Source: Ptychodera flava (taxonomy: Eukaryota > Hemichordata > Enteropneusta > Ptychoderidae). From it: a stretch of 64,000 nucleotides of DNA. Both the position numbers and the translations under genes were made by a program. Shown here piece after piece: positions 1 through 12,857 of this stretch (position 1 is the stretch's first letter; each line of letters starts with the position of its first letter). The stretch covers positions 23,433,247 through 23,497,246 of the forward strand of contig NC_091941.1 of assembly GCF_041260155.1 (NCBI RefSeq), in the 5' to 3' direction. The notes beneath the pieces were generated by a model that saw nothing but the letters and a program-made list of their open reading frames with translations, was not told the DNA's origin and ran no database searches.

Positions 1-233
1 TTATACTCTAATCTATTTTAAATGTTTGATAAGATGTGTATTCATCTCAGTGTCAAATTTACCCCGAAGTGGGTGGTAGTATTCGGAGACATTTTCTTTT
101 GAGGACAAAATCATGACACTCTTTTTCTTGGCAGATACGCTGGAAATGTCCACATTTCTTACAGCCTTGACTTGCTTACTATCACCGTAGACTGTTATCA
201 CAAAGTTTCATGCCTTTTATTGATACACTACAG

Positions 234-3200
234 GTGCTAGAGTCATCCTTGCCTGCAGGGACCTTGAGAAGGCCAACCAGGCAGCCGCTGAGGTAAAGAA
301 AACATCAGGCAACCAAAATGTCATTGTGAAAAAATTAGACCTGGCATCACTGGCTTCAGTGAGAGAATTTGCTGCTGACATCAACAAAGGTAGGATGTAA
401 GTTGTGATTTCATTCAACATGCAGACTTGTCTAAGAATGTTATGTATGATTTGATAATGAAATTGGAGTGTCTGCGCAATACACATTTACCAAATCACAA
501 AGTGTCTTCTAGGGGAATTATATTCATTTGTTATGACAGTGTTGGAAACTGGCCAAAATATTTGCCAGACATCAGGACTGGTAACTTTCAAAACTTGCCG
601 GTCCTGCCAGAAAGTTGCCTGTCCTGAATTTTTGACAAATCCATTCATTCAAAAACACAAAACCATTATGTACTTCAAACTGTAAACAACTTTATTTTCA
701 ACATGAGTATTAACTGTGATCTTACAAACAAACTGTTCTGAATTCCACTGTTTGAAATGAATTCTAATCCGGACTTGAATACAAAATTTCTACAATAACA
801 ATGCTGATAATACTCTGATTAATTAATTATAATTAGTTAATGCAAACACACTTTGCCCATATCGCTCAAACAGTTAAAAGGTTTCACGATAGCGGGGAAA
901 CATTTTTTTAATTTGTCTCCATTTTATGCCACTTTATCGTATAAAACCAAGATGCAATCTGTCATTGAATTGGTACTACAATCAACCAAACTGAAAAGAT
1001 TGCTGAGCAATACAGAAAACATCATCTGGCAAAGAAAATCAAAAACTGAGAGAGCTGCCATGTCAGTAATCAAAGTTGGCGGCATGAATTAAATAAACCA
1101 ATAGTCTCCTCAGACCAAACCGATTTCAAAGGCTGTTTACAGCAAATATTGTTAACGAAACCATGAAACCTGGGAATGGCTAAACACAGAGAAACAAGAT
1201 TTATTTCTCGAAGCAGCCCTTCACAACATGCTTTTCAAACACCGGAAAGCAGGCACCAATATCGACCCGAAATCTATTACAAAGTCCGCGAAAAATTGAC
1301 ACAAAACTAAAAGTTCGGATAATCGATTTAAATGCCTAAAACAAACTAATGGTTGACAGATTAGTACAACATTTACTGTTAACATAACGAGCACTAGCAA
1401 CGCTCAAAATATGCCCTAAAACAAAAATCCTTATAAGCGTCCAGAAGCTCCGGTCGATGCTTGGTCATGTCAATTATAATATGACACCACACACCGGATA
1501 GCTCACTATAGAGTCAGTCGATAGTGGCTAACTCTCTCAATAACGAATCTGGCTTCTCCTCCTCGAGGACGAAGATGACTTCATCACACAACCAAGCGGA
1601 TAGGATACAAAACAAGAGAGCGACTGATGAAGGAACCCCATTTTTGGTTCCGAAACACCGTTAAGGCGAATCACTCAATCAACAAACCGGTTTATTGGGG
1701 ACCCAAATCACATGACTAGGGTCAAAGCACTATGGATTCACCGGTGTCTTGCCATGTATTCCACACAAAATAAATGCAATGATCCTTTTATTCACCATAT
1801 CGTAATACTAAGCAATCTTGGTAGAGCCGATATGTGGAGTTGCCCTCATTTTCCTTTATATCCTTTATATCTTTATATCTTTCCTTTATATCTTTATATT
1901 TATAGCACTGGCAGATATCGCGCAAATCTCGCTTAGTGTGAGATTTACTAGTATTAGCGACGACTTCCTGTTTACCCGTGTTTACATGTCTCGCTTGCAT
2001 TGCGTTCCGGCGTCACACAGTTGCACAGTTTCAGTAGCATAAGTGCGTCGAAGTCGGACGCTTCTACATTTCGTTTATTTTACACAACATCTAGAAGCAG
2101 CTGATCGATGAGATTACTGGGTATGCTGTATGGGCTACTATCGAGAGCCCGACACACGACGAGAGCCCGACGTGGAAGTACAATTTTCCTCCCGTCCGAC
2201 TGAAAAGTTACCCGTCTCGGACGGGAGGACGGGCGGTAGTTTCCAACGCTGGTTATGATATCATAAACATCAAAATCTGGCAATTTTTGTGCATTGCCTT
2301 TTTTAACAGCCAGAGTGGGTAGCATGATCTGCGTTGTTTTGTGATATCATACTGTAGATATACATATCAAGGCAAATCTTATATTGGACCTGAGAAACAA
2401 AAGTGAGGCGGAGTGAATACAACAAGGGTCTTGGATATAGCTTGCACAGTGCATTTCTTTTGAACTTTGCTCCACAAAAACCCTCACTTTTAACCAGTTC
2501 AGAGGTTGAAAAGGATGACAATGACTTTCTCTGTGGATAAAGGACCCTTGCAACTCTTTTCAAATGAAAAATAAAAAAAATGCCTGTTTAAAAAGAATAA
2601 CAGGCCACTACATATTACTGTATTCATTGCATATTACAAACAGAAATGAAAAAAAGCTTTCTGATCATAAACCTTGGAAGATTTCATTGTAAAGTTTAGC
2701 CACAGGGGCCTTCTTGGAGACTGTAACTTTAAAAATCTTTCGTCAACCCTGTAAACTTTCTAGAGATGTGGAGTTAAGGCTTCATTACTCAGAGCGCCCT
2801 CGGTGCCGATGTGACATGCCATGATGCAAACAAATTGCCTGTGATGCAAGCAACATTTTTATTTTTGGATCATGTTAAAGACACAGGGCTATTGCACAGA
2901 AGTTTCCACAGTTCCTCATATTGACACAAACTTTCCAGAAATCGTGTTTGTTAGAGGGCACACTGAATTATCACAATTCAATTTTGAATGCTGTACAATT
3001 AAATGGCCAGAACCTGCAACTTTTGGTGATTTATATTAACCATTTGTATTTTTTAATGTCAACTTCAGTTGGCAATGCGATTCCCCAAAGCATAGTGATA
3101 CAAAGTGTTGATCATGTCAGTCTATACATGTTTAAACTGCATCGTTATTGTTGACAAGTGAATTTGATCCAGACTAAGGATGTTGTCAAGTGTCACACCA

Positions 3201-6200
3201 CGGACTGTACCAATATTTGGGGATGGGGTGACTGAGGGGTGTGAGGGGCTGCCACTTGACCACTACTGATCAGTTGCTAATTTCCTTGTACTGGTCACGA
3301 TGCAATGAGTTATTTTTTACCCTTTAGAACTTTCTACTGTTCATCACACGGTGCAGACGTGTTCAGTCTCTTAGTGTCTCGGAAGTATTTGCATTGAGAC
3401 AAGTTGGATTAAGCCTATGTTTAGCTGCTTGTTCAATAAATCTTACAATCTATCTTGAGGTGGAATTATTCTAAATAGATATATAAAGAAACATGCATAC
3501 GTTAGGATTTTTTCTAGATCACTCTTAACATTTACTCAAACCATAAAACAGTTTGCTTTATTCCAAATCAGAAATCATAATCAAGTGATTCAATTTTATC
3601 ATGGATTTTTTATCGTCTAGCTCAAGTCAGCACATGACACATGTCAGCCCTCCATACCATTTGACCATTTCCAAAAATAATGATGCAGTCCATCAGGTAG
3701 CTGGGTGGCACCATACTTGACAAGGTCCCAGACTAGAATTCAAATGTGAACAATACAATAACATTACATTTTACATATTTTGACACAGTGTTGACTAGCT
3801 AAATAGTGGGTGTTTCAACATGCTTTGGAGACTTGCAATGGTGACATATAAAAAAAATTGTCAAAAGCTATAGCTACTTTTGAATTTAATTTTACCAGTA
3901 GATATACTGTAATTAATGCATTGCATTTTTCATAGTTCAATCTACTTAAAGATGCATGCGTGTGATGAGATAGCAACAAATTTTTTGATTGATTTGAAAT
4001 TCAATGGAAAACAAAGATTTACAAAGCAAGAATGATACAGGTACACATATTGAACAATAGGTGTACCACGTCAAGGAATTGGTCCCTGTAATGTCTTTGA
4101 TTGACTGTCTTTTATTAACAGAGGAGTCTAGACTGGATATTCTCCTGAACAATGCTGGAGTCATGTGGTGTCCCTACATGAAGACAAAGGATGGATTTGA
4201 GATGCAGTTTGGAGTCAATCACCTCGGTAAGACACGGCGATTGGTTGCACTGAGAGTTTGTTGTCAGGGCTGAAATATTGAATTGGTTTGCAATTCAGTT
4301 TGGAGTCATACGCTTTTCTCAACAATTTGTGATCAGCTGTTGGAGATGAGAGAAAGGATAGGGTTTAACATCACCTTGGTTACAGGAGGGATTGTATCTG
4401 CAAGTTGTTGGCAACTTTTTAAAGAGACAATATTTGCACATTTTGATAACACTTTCATTTTTTGTTTATTTTGTAAAACAAATATTCTTATGTTCTTCTC
4501 CCTGAAGTATTATAAAATGCAATGTATTTGTCTTGCCAAGACACTGCCCAGTGTATAATATACAATGTTATTACATGCTTCATATATCAAACATTATGAG
4601 TCCCATAGGATTCAATGGTAAGTTGTTGAAAGTGACCTGGAACTAATTTCAACTTGACAACTTTGGGATTTAAAAATGATCAAATTAGATGATTTACATA
4701 GGAAATCCAGTTTTTTACAAACTTATGCTGGCAAAATCTGTAAAGCACATAACAATTATTCAAATGATAATCGCAGTATTTTTTAACAGATTTAATCTAT
4801 CATCATGATTGTCATTTGCATATGAAACTAAAAGAAAATTACTATTAAAATTATTCAAGAGAGGTGTAATAAAAATATCACAGGCCCAAAAGGGACTGTG
4901 TTGCCCATTAAGTAGAAAATAGTTTGCATTAATGACGTCAGGCAAATGGTCACCCGATCTTGGACACAATGTTCCTTTTTTTGTCTATAATACACATGTT
5001 TAAGTATTGTTGACAAATCAACTCTGGTCTGAACTAAAATTCAGTTGTCGGCCACAACATAATTGAATGTTACATACACACAGGATTAATAATAGACCTA
5101 CCATCATTATTTAAGCCATGCAAAAAGACACAGTATTCTATGGACAGCACAAAAAACACTGGTGAATCCTTGTACATTAATTATTACGTTTGAAGCGGGA
5201 TGTGTTTGAGATACAATTTAAGATCAATCGGATTGAGTCATAGCAAACAACCAGCTGCAGTCATTGATAAATCCCTCTGCGCGAGATGCAGCATGAATAT
5301 TTGAAGCAGTCTTGTGTCATCTAACTGGTGTAGTTTCTAGCTGCAGTTTGGTTTGATCATCCAGGTCAGATTTCAGTCCATGGTATTTGTGTACTTGGAG
5401 ATTGACACAAGTTATAGTTTGTAGTTTCAATATTCTAAGGCAGGTGACATGTACTTCTCAAGCAATTATGCCAACCTACTTTACAGTACAGTCATATAAA
5501 GCATCCATTTGTATATATAAGATCTATTCAGGAGTATTATCTATCGACTGATAAGTAAAGAGGAACTGATGGGAAAAGAAAAAGTGTCAAAAGGGTGCAG
5601 GATGACTGTCCTCCTACGGCCAATTAGAAATGTTGTTACAAAATACATTTGTGCATCAACAGTTTACTGAGATGTCGGCATGTCATCATTTCCTTTCAGG
5701 TCATTTCCTTCTGACCAATCTTCTACTTGACCTTCTGAAGAAATCAGCCCCGAGCAGGATCGTCACTGTGTCATCCATGGGTCACGCTTTTGTCAAAAGG
5801 GTGTGTTTTGAAGACCTGAATGGCGAGAAAAGCTACAACACAATGCACGCATATTCACAAAGTAAACTGGCCAACATCCTTTTCACAAGGGAACTGAGTA
5901 AAAGATTAGAAGGTTAGTGAAGTTTTTTAAATTCCTCGTTGATTCCTTCTTCTACAGTCATACTCAATTACTTTTCAACAAAAGTCAAACTTGTGCACAG
6001 TCATCCATAAATAATTCTACCAAATGGGGATGAATTATGAATTATCAATTTAAATATTAAAGTTGATAGTGTTAAGCAGGTGTTAGGAAAGTCCGGAAGC
6101 AAACATTATATTGTTCTGGTTTTCAGGGTTCCTAATCAGGCCTAACTATCTCGGGTGAAAAAGTTTGTTTCTCTCTTTGCCTTCTGTTAAATTGAAAAGT

Positions 6201-7499
6201 CTTTTTTTTTAACTTGCAAAATTTCCTACAGAATTTTGATCACTATGGCTGTATCCAATGAAAACATATTGTATTTGGAGAGAGTGATATCATTTTTACA
6301 ATTGTACAAAGTTTTTAACCCTTTGAGCACCAAAGTCAATTTTTGTCGCCTTTGTAAAATGTACCCCAGTCAAATTTTCTCAAATTTTTACCAAAATTTT
6401 GATGAAAAACTGTAGTCAATGAAATGTAAAACCTGTTTGGTCCAAAATTATCTAAAATATTACTGAAAAATTCATAAAAACTGTTAAAATGTTGCACTAA
6501 AATTTTGTTGGGAAAAATTACAGCACTCAAAGGGTTAACAAGATTTCAAACACTCTATGATGATATTCACAGGAACCGGTGTGACTGCCAATTCGCTCCA
6601 TCCTGGGGCAGTAGACACTGACCTGAGTAGATACATTCCACGAATCCTTTGGAACATCTTGTATGCAGTCCTGTATCCGATGTGGATGCTGGTCTTAAAA
6701 ATGCCCAAAGATGGCGCCCAGACCAGCATCCATTGCGCCGTTGCCGAGGAGCTGGATGGGGTGTCTGGTCTCTATTTCAGGTAAATTAGTGCTTTGCCAA
6801 GGTGGAATTATACTTGCTTTGTCATTGAAAGTGAAATTTCTCATTTACTGTAAATCTAAACTGTGATAGAGTTACTATACTTTTACACAGCCTATTATGT
6901 GGTATAGGTGACTAAATACTTTAGCCTCAGTGTTTTAGGAGTTCAGGCTGTTGTGTCAAACAGTGACATTTCAAGGGTTGTGTGTGTCCAAATATCCGGG
7001 GAAATTTCATTTTGGTTCATTGTTATTCATTTACTTCCCAAGACTTTGGTCAGTCATATTGCTGGGTTCAGACAAGGTGTTCTAGAATGATGGATAAATG
7101 AATTTGTCATATTACTCAGACATGCTTTACGTTTTTGGGGATTTGGTGTGGCAGTGTGTAGGAATATGTGCATATTTTGAATGGGTACACAAATGAAGGT
7201 ACTGTTTGTATGGATATGGAGCATTGTTTAGAATTTCAGTGTAATTTGCTAGAATGTGCCATATTTAACATCATAGTAAAATTTACTCTTGCGAAGCAAA
7301 TATCTATAGTCGTTTCTCATATTTAGAAGTTTTGCCTTTTCCATTAGAAAAAGTCAAATTATATGATAATGAGAGAGTTCTTTTTTTCTGTCGTAACAGT
7401 GATTGCGCTGTGAAGGAGCCAACTTCCCAAGCAAAAGACGATGGAGTTGCTAAGAAACTGTGGGAAGTGAGTGCTGACATGGTTGGACTCGACAATTAA
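234..7499 (+). CDS. Retinol dehydrogenase (RDH11-14-like SDR), 3' five exons, 5' end outside window
   Basis: This is an NAD(P)-dependent short-chain dehydrogenase that most resembles RDH13 and its relatives, which interconvert retinal and retinol or other aldehydes and alcohols. I read exons at 234-389, 4122-4226, 5700-5912, 6573-6780 and 7400-7499 (stop TAA 7497-7499). All have AG/GT borders and compatible phases (1,1,1,2). Exon 1 reads [14 protein letters not shown]. Exon 2 carries the LLNNAGVM motif. Exon 3 has the catalytic serine region [10 protein letters not shown] and the active-site pair in AYSQSKLA (YxxxK). Exon 4 has [15 protein letters not shown], and the last junction gives [10 protein letters not shown], a typical RDH ending. 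About 259 residues are present. The N-terminal exon or exons with the TGxxxGIG dinucleotide loop are not in positions 1-233 and must lie to the left. A possible AATAAA lies far downstream at 8859. The family call is firm, but the exact RDH subtype is not. Confidence 0.93.
537..2251. mobile_element. hAT-like non-autonomous DNA transposon in an RDH intron
   Basis: The left end CAGTGTTGGAAACT (537-550) is an inverted match to the right end AGTTTCCAACGCTG (2238-2251). Similar subterminal sequence (GGTAACTTT) follows on both sides. The flanks share GTTATGA (530-536 and 2252-2258), a 7-8 bp target duplication. CAG-type ends and a duplication near 8 bp are typical of hAT elements. I see no transposase frame, so it is probably a non-autonomous 1.7 kb copy. 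It lies entirely inside the intron between the first two visible RDH exons. Confidence 0.7.
6315..6538. mobile_element. piggyBac-like MITE (TTAA-CCCTTTGAG ends)
   Basis: The element is flanked by TTAA on both sides (6315-6318, 6535-6538). Its inverted ends read CCCTTTGAGCACCAAAG and GCACTCAAAGGG. It is 224 bp long with no coding capacity. A TTAA target with CCCTTT termini is characteristic of piggyBac-related elements. A second copy of the same family lies inverted at 36793-37016. This copy sits in the intron between RDH exons 3 and 4. Confidence 0.75.
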
Positions 7500-9433
7500 A
7501 TCAGAAATGAGTAGAAGATAATTGCAAGAAAGCTAACGAGCAACATAAATACAAGTCGCAAATTTGGATGTGCTTGAAAATTTCGGATATGTGAAGCATG
7601 CCTATATAGGAAAGAACGTTGCAATGAGCAGTAAAAAGATTTGACATTCCAATTCTGTCACAGTATGGCAGACTTTACCATTTCTATTGTTAATTAGCTG
7701 GTTGAAATGATAGCTGTGCACAAAGAGGATAGATTTTGTTTTAATTTGAAAGTTGTTCACCGTTTTAGTTATTATAATGTCTATTTTATTCAGAGGGAGA
7801 ATAATGTACGGCAGTGATGAACATTAGTATAAATTATTATTCAAGAATACCTTTAGCTTTTAGATGTAGACCTTTCTGGTTCATTTTGTTCAAATTACAA
7901 CGTGACGATTTCTTCAGCAAATTTCACATGTGAATTCATACAATTGTAATGATTAAGAAATTGTGTTTACTCATGAATGTGAAGAGAAGTGGTACATTTT
8001 CTTCAAAAAATTGCTTACATACCTGATAAACCCTTTTCACCAAAATTTTTCATTTTATATTTTCTCATGCATGAGTATGAAAACTCAGTTTCTATTTTCT
8101 TATGTAGATTATTCTTTGGTCAGCTTTTTCAAGAGATTTTACATACTTTTTGTGAAGTTTTCAGCCATAGCCATGACATGCACTATATCTTCACTTTCCA
8201 AACTCTTGACATCCCTTGCATAGACTTGCTGTGTACTCTGTGAGAAGTTGTTCATTGAACCAATATCCAACAGTATCCCTCCTTGAACTTGAAAAGACAA
8301 TTTTCAAGGGAAAAAAATTGAATCCCAAAATTTCCCAGTTTTCACGTCAAGAGAAAAGAACTTTACCTCACATACACATTGTAACCATGATGATTGGTAT
8401 CTGGCATGACACAACTATCTCATTGATTTCTTTTTCAAACCTGACAGTAAAATCTCACGATATAGAGCCTTTTAATTAATCAGTTTTCAAATATGATGAA
8501 AGCATATACGTCTCAGTAGAGATCTTGAAAAAAGCTTTAATTAGACTTCACAATTAATCATAAATAGGTTACAATCCCGGGATACAATAAGTAATGAAGT
8601 ATCGGATAACAGATTGCTATGCGTTAGGCCTAGTGTCTGGGAAGGAAGTTTTTGTGGCATCATGATTTATTATAGGTGTGGACAACAATCTTGTTGTCAG
8701 ACTCCCACTGTGGATATATAATACACAGTCTAAAAGATTTTAGATTTACAGCCATTTTTACTGTAGACAACCATTGATCAAATGATCACCTAGAATGGAA
8801 GAATTTTGATTTTTTTCCCCTTGAGATTCACTGAACATTTTGCTTTTTTTTACTATTGAATAAACAAGATCTACAAGAATTTCATCATCCACCCTGATGC
8901 ATCATGTCTGCTGACGTTTTTTTGGATTTCATGAATGCTTACTCAACTTTGCAATATAGATGCCAGTCTTATCATTTTTTACCACCGGAAGAGAGTTCGA
9001 TCCCCATATTTCAAGTCAAACGACGAACTTGACAAAGAGATGGACGACTCGGTAGTTGTTTGGTAGTTTAAATTTCTTCGAAGTGAAGTTCTCCAAAGTG
9101 CGCCCTCTTGTGGTATTGAGCGATCTACTAGAATTTCTTTTGAGAAAAGTATTCATGTAACATTAGAGAATTGTACTTATTAAGTGCTACAAACAAAATA
9201 TAAATCTAGCTATCGAATATGTAACTGACGGACTTTTGCTGAAACCTTGAAAGGTATTATTTTCGGAAGTACGACATTCAGTCGAATCCGAAATCGAATT
9301 TGAAACTGAGTCCAACTTCAGTTTCGTAAACACATAGAAGCGCGGTAAGCGAGACCTCCACGTCCATATGACTGGACTGTGCTATGCACTACGCAGAGCA
9401 AGGGTGCCTGTAGATGCATGAAACACTTTCAAA
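7500..9433. other. RDH 3' UTR and spacer before the BtpA gene
   Basis: I see no coding region here. The first part is probably RDH 3' UTR, with a possible AATAAA at 8859-8864. The last ~300 bases before the BtpA ATG should hold its promoter and 5' UTR. A CTCF-like motif lies at 9098-9113 and is listed separately. Confidence 0.5.
9098..9113 (-). promoter_or_regulatory. CTCF-like motif upstream of the BtpA gene
   Basis: The + strand reads GTGCGCCCTCTTGTGG. Its complement fits the conserved animal CTCF core CCACNAGRGGGCGC with almost no mismatch. It lies about 320 bp upstream of the BtpA start codon, between two genes. Occupancy is inferred from sequence only. Confidence 0.4.
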
Positions 9434-10360
9434 ATGGCAAACCCAATGAAAAGTTTAGCACAGTTGTTCGGGAGAAGCCAGTCGAATATTATTGGCGTGA
9501 TCCATGTCGGAGCTTTACCGGGAACTCCAAGGAATACCAAGAGTATCTCAGAAGTTATTGATATGGCATGCGAGGAGGCAGAAATCTATAAAAAGGCAGG
9601 TGTGGATGGTATCATTGTGGAAAATATGCATGACGTTCCGTACCTACATACCAAAGATGTTGGACACGAAATCACAGCTTTTATGACTGCCATATGTTCT
9701 CGAGTCAACCAAATGTGTTCCCATATTCCCTGTGGGGTGCAGATCCTTTCTGGAGCCAATATTCAGGCCATGGCAGTTGCTAAGGCAACAGGATTACAGT
9801 TCATTAGAGCAGAGGGGTTTGTCTTCTCCCATGTTGCTGATGAAGGTATCATGGATTCCTGTGCCGCAGAGCTTCTGAGATTTCGGAAAAATATTGATGC
9901 AGACGACATCAAAATATTCACAGACGTGAAGAAGAAACACAGTTCTCATGCCATCACTGCAGATGTTGATATTACCGAAACTGCCAAAGCTGCCGAATTC
10001 TTCTGTTCTGATGGTGTCATCGTCACGGGCCCTGCAACAGGGACAGCCACAGATATACAAGAAATGAAAGATGTGCAGAAAGCGGTTAATGTGCCACTAC
10101 TGATTGGTTCAGGGGTGACTGTAGACAATGTAGAACATTACATGTCGGCCAATGGCTTGATAGTTGGTTCACATTTCAAAGATCAAGGCTCGTGGAAAAA
10201 CAGGGTCGACTTCACTAGGGTCAGGAAAATGGTGGAAAAGGTGAATACTATGAGAGAAGTTGGAAACATGAATAAAACGCAAAGCTTTATGTTCACACGG
10301 GGTGCATTTATTTGTTCATACTTGGTTGAAAAGACCACAGACCACAGACGCCAATTTTAG
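9434..10360 (+). CDS. BtpA-family TIM-barrel protein, intronless
   Basis: The single open frame encodes 308 residues. The start context is good (A at -3, G at +4). The family signature IIGVIHVGALPG lies near residues 19-30. It is followed by AGVDGIIVENMHDVPY, GVQILSGANIQAMAVA, IRAEGFVFSHVADEG, IFTDVKKKHS, SDGVIVTGPATG, PLLIGSGVTVDNV and NGLIVGSHFK, the order expected of BtpA/SgcQ barrels. The founding member is a cyanobacterial photosystem I biogenesis factor. Animal homologues (C. elegans F13E9.13 type) have no settled function, and a mitochondrial location has been suggested for them. The last ~40 residues extend beyond the usual ~265-residue family length and look unstructured. AATAAA at 10603-10608 fits a polyadenylation signal 243 bases after the stop. 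The gene lacks introns, whereas its neighbours are intron-rich. The family call is firm. Confidence 0.92.
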   Translation: MANPMKSLAQLFGRSQSNIIGVIHVGALPGTPRNTKSISEVIDMACEEAEIYKKAGVDGIIVENMHDVPYLHTKDVGHEITAFMTAICSRVNQMCSHIPCGVQILSGANIQAMAVAKATGLQFIRAEGFVFSHVADEGIMDSCAAELLRFRKNIDADDIKIFTDVKKKHSSHAITADVDITETAKAAEFFCSDGVIVTGPATGTATDIQEMKDVQKAVNVPLLIGSGVTVDNVEHYMSANGLIVGSHFKDQGSWKNRVDFTRVRKMVEKVNTMREVGNMNKTQSFMFTRGAFICSYLVEKTTDHRRQF

Positions 10361-10602
10361 AGTCGGTGATATGATGCATATTTGACTAATGTAACGCACA
10401 GCATGGATACTATAACTTCTCTCTTCTTGCTGTTTGAACATACCAGTACTCTAATGGGATGGAGCTGAAATTACATCCAATGGACCTAAGTGAGACTGAA
10501 TCCCTGTGAATTTAACAAGAACAGACAGTATTGCTGTTTTTCAAAATATTTAACTTCTTAATTTTAATCTCACCATTGTCTGAACATGTTTGGTATCTAA
10601 AC

Positions 10603-10608
10603 AATAAA
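10603..10608 (+). terminator. Polyadenylation signal of the BtpA gene
   Basis: A canonical AATAAA lies 243 bases after the stop codon, with AT-rich sequence just before it and a GT-containing stretch after it. Confidence 0.6.
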
Positions 10609-10979
10609 CGTGATATATAATAAGGGAAAGGTTGTCTGATATTACTTATTTCTCTTCAAGTATTTCTTGCACATGACATACAGATAACGGTTGACCGCTT
10701 GAAAAACAAGTCATTCACCATTTACATGTGAAAAACCAGAATATACCAAGAGGAAGATTTCTCTGTCCTTGCGTCTTTAGCGAATCCTCGTGAGGAAGAC
10801 TGTTCTTGAAGTGTGTAAAAAGTGTAGCCCAATTCCAATATTGTAAGGGAAATGACTCTGCATTTGTGCTCTTCAATGCAGTACACCAACAACTAACCTG
10901 TTTCTCAGATCACTATGTGTGGCAATTTTCAGAAAATAGTGCCAGGAGATAAACTGCATAGTTCCCGAGCCAATTATAT

Positions 10980-12650
10980 GCTACGCATCTTAGGGTCAGT
11001 CATGCATTTTTGTGTACTGTGCATTTACAGTTTGAAGGTGTGTGGTGTAAGCACAGGCAGGACATTTTCTCTCAAGCATCTGCTTTTTTTTCTATTAGCA
11101 CATGAGAAGCCCGTAAGAGTTTCTTTTCAGGTGTTTTTTTGTTTTTTTTCTATCAATGCAAAAATATATCCATACATCGATGCTGAGAACAACATTGACA
11201 AATTTGTTGGGCAACCTGAACAGCTGAATACCAAAAAAAAATTGTCTTTTGTTTATACTGTTGATGTGAGCGCTCTGAGCCGTTCTTAATTCAGAGTTGC
11301 ACACAACACACATATATACCTTTCCTTCCCTCCCTGTCGGAAGTATTGTGCTAAATATTGACCCATTCATGTCCAGATATTAAAATATCGCTCTTTTTAT
11401 CCCAGTCATCCATTTTTATTTTTCCATAAGTAAACGAGAAGTTTGAAAGTATTTAGTGACTGTTTTTGGTAAGTACATATTTGTTGGCTCCAATACTAGT
11501 TTTTCCTCTCAATGCAAAGCATATATCATTGCAAAACTACCGAGAACTATATTGTCACACTTATAGTGCGCCCTCATCAGGAATTACCTTAAAAATTGTA
11601 CTTTGTCTATGTTATTGATTGAGGAGCTGGGTGCCCTTCTGAAGTTAAAATTACATGCTGCAAAGTACATGTATATACCTTGCCTTCTTCATTGCAAATA
11701 TGCAATAAAATTTTGACTCAATTTCTACACATTAAAATGGCCCATATTTTTCTCACAGGCATCTGTTGTTTATTTTTCTATGTGTTAATGAAACGTCTGA
11801 AACTGTCTCCCACCGGCCTCTTTGTAGGTACATGCCATTTTTTGTTCCTCCAATACTAGATTCGTGTTGATATAGGAATATGGTAGGGAGATTCCCATAA
11901 TTGAGGGGCGCCCTCGACGGTAAAATATCTTAAAAAGATGTTTTACTTATGTTGTCGACGGAGGCGTTGTGACCCGTTCGTAAGGCAACACGCCGCCCGA
12001 TGCAAACAACGCACTGCCAAGATATATACCTTTTTTTCTCTATTGCAATTTTTTCGCCTTTTTAAACATTATCATGTCGCTTGTATCGCTGATTTTGTCT
12101 CAGGCAACCATTGTTTATTTTATCAATATTCTTCCGTGCTTCTGTCAGAAGTGCAAGTTTGCTTGATCCAACTATTTGCTCACTATTTGTGGGGCCTTCA
12201 GTGCCATGATACTGAAAAAAAATTAGTAATGTTTATTTGCCGTTTGCTCACCGCAAACTTTAATGTAACACATTTAATGTTCTTTTCTCTATCGTGAGTA
12301 TAATCATTGAGATATATATTTTGATTCGTCTATTTCTAAACATGAAAATGTTCCTAATTTTGCCATTTTTTCTCGGACATTTGTTTGTCTTTTCAGTGAG
12401 AAAACGAGATTTTTGTCTCGTGGTTGTCTCTTTGTAAATATATTTTGCTGGTGCCAATTCTAGGTTTTTCTTGATGCAAGAATATATTTCTACAAAATGA
12501 TATCTTGGTCGAACCCGAAAAACGATGTTTGGCATATCTATGGGGCGTCCTCAATGGCTAACTACATTTAAACTTTTGTTTTTTGTTTATACCGTCGATG
12601 AGGGCGCCATGTGCGGTTCGTAGGTCACTCGATGCACTCGCCAACATAAG
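10980..12650. repeat. Diverged ~340 bp tandem array, about 4-5 units
   Basis: Blocks resembling TATACTGTTGATGTGAGCGC recur at about 11258, 11605, 11948 and 12587, a spacing of 340-350 bp with one poorly preserved unit near 12250. Each block is preceded by a CGCCCTC- or CGTCCTC-like motif (11569, 11907, 12545) and followed by an ATATATACCTT tract and a GCCAATACTAG-like segment. Units are strongly diverged, so this is an old array. It ends about 200 bp before the TIMM50 start codon. The frames seen across it are not conserved between units and are not supported as genes. Confidence 0.65.
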
Positions 12651-12857
12651 ATCGGATTACATGAGTAATGAAAAAGAGGGGACGAAGGTACTTGGAGAAT
12701 CTCGACTTATAATTTCATTCTTTCGGCCCGATTTCAAATAAAGGTCCCTTATATGTAAAACTTTCGAAAGTTTCTCAACTTGGTAATGATTCAAACAAAA
12801 GGTATATTTGGAACAGTAACTGAAAGTTTACCTCGTTTCGAAGTGGTACAGTCCAAC

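Noticed and set aside
9379..9561. Small frame starting at 9379 overlapping the BtpA start
   Set aside because: It is out of frame with the conserved BtpA sequence and has no family signature. At most it is an upstream ATG if transcription starts early.
12780..12857. Upstream in-frame ATG of TIMM50 at 12780
   Set aside because: The extra 26 residues contain acidic residues unlike a presequence. The ATG at 12858 has a better context and starts a typical mitochondrial presequence.
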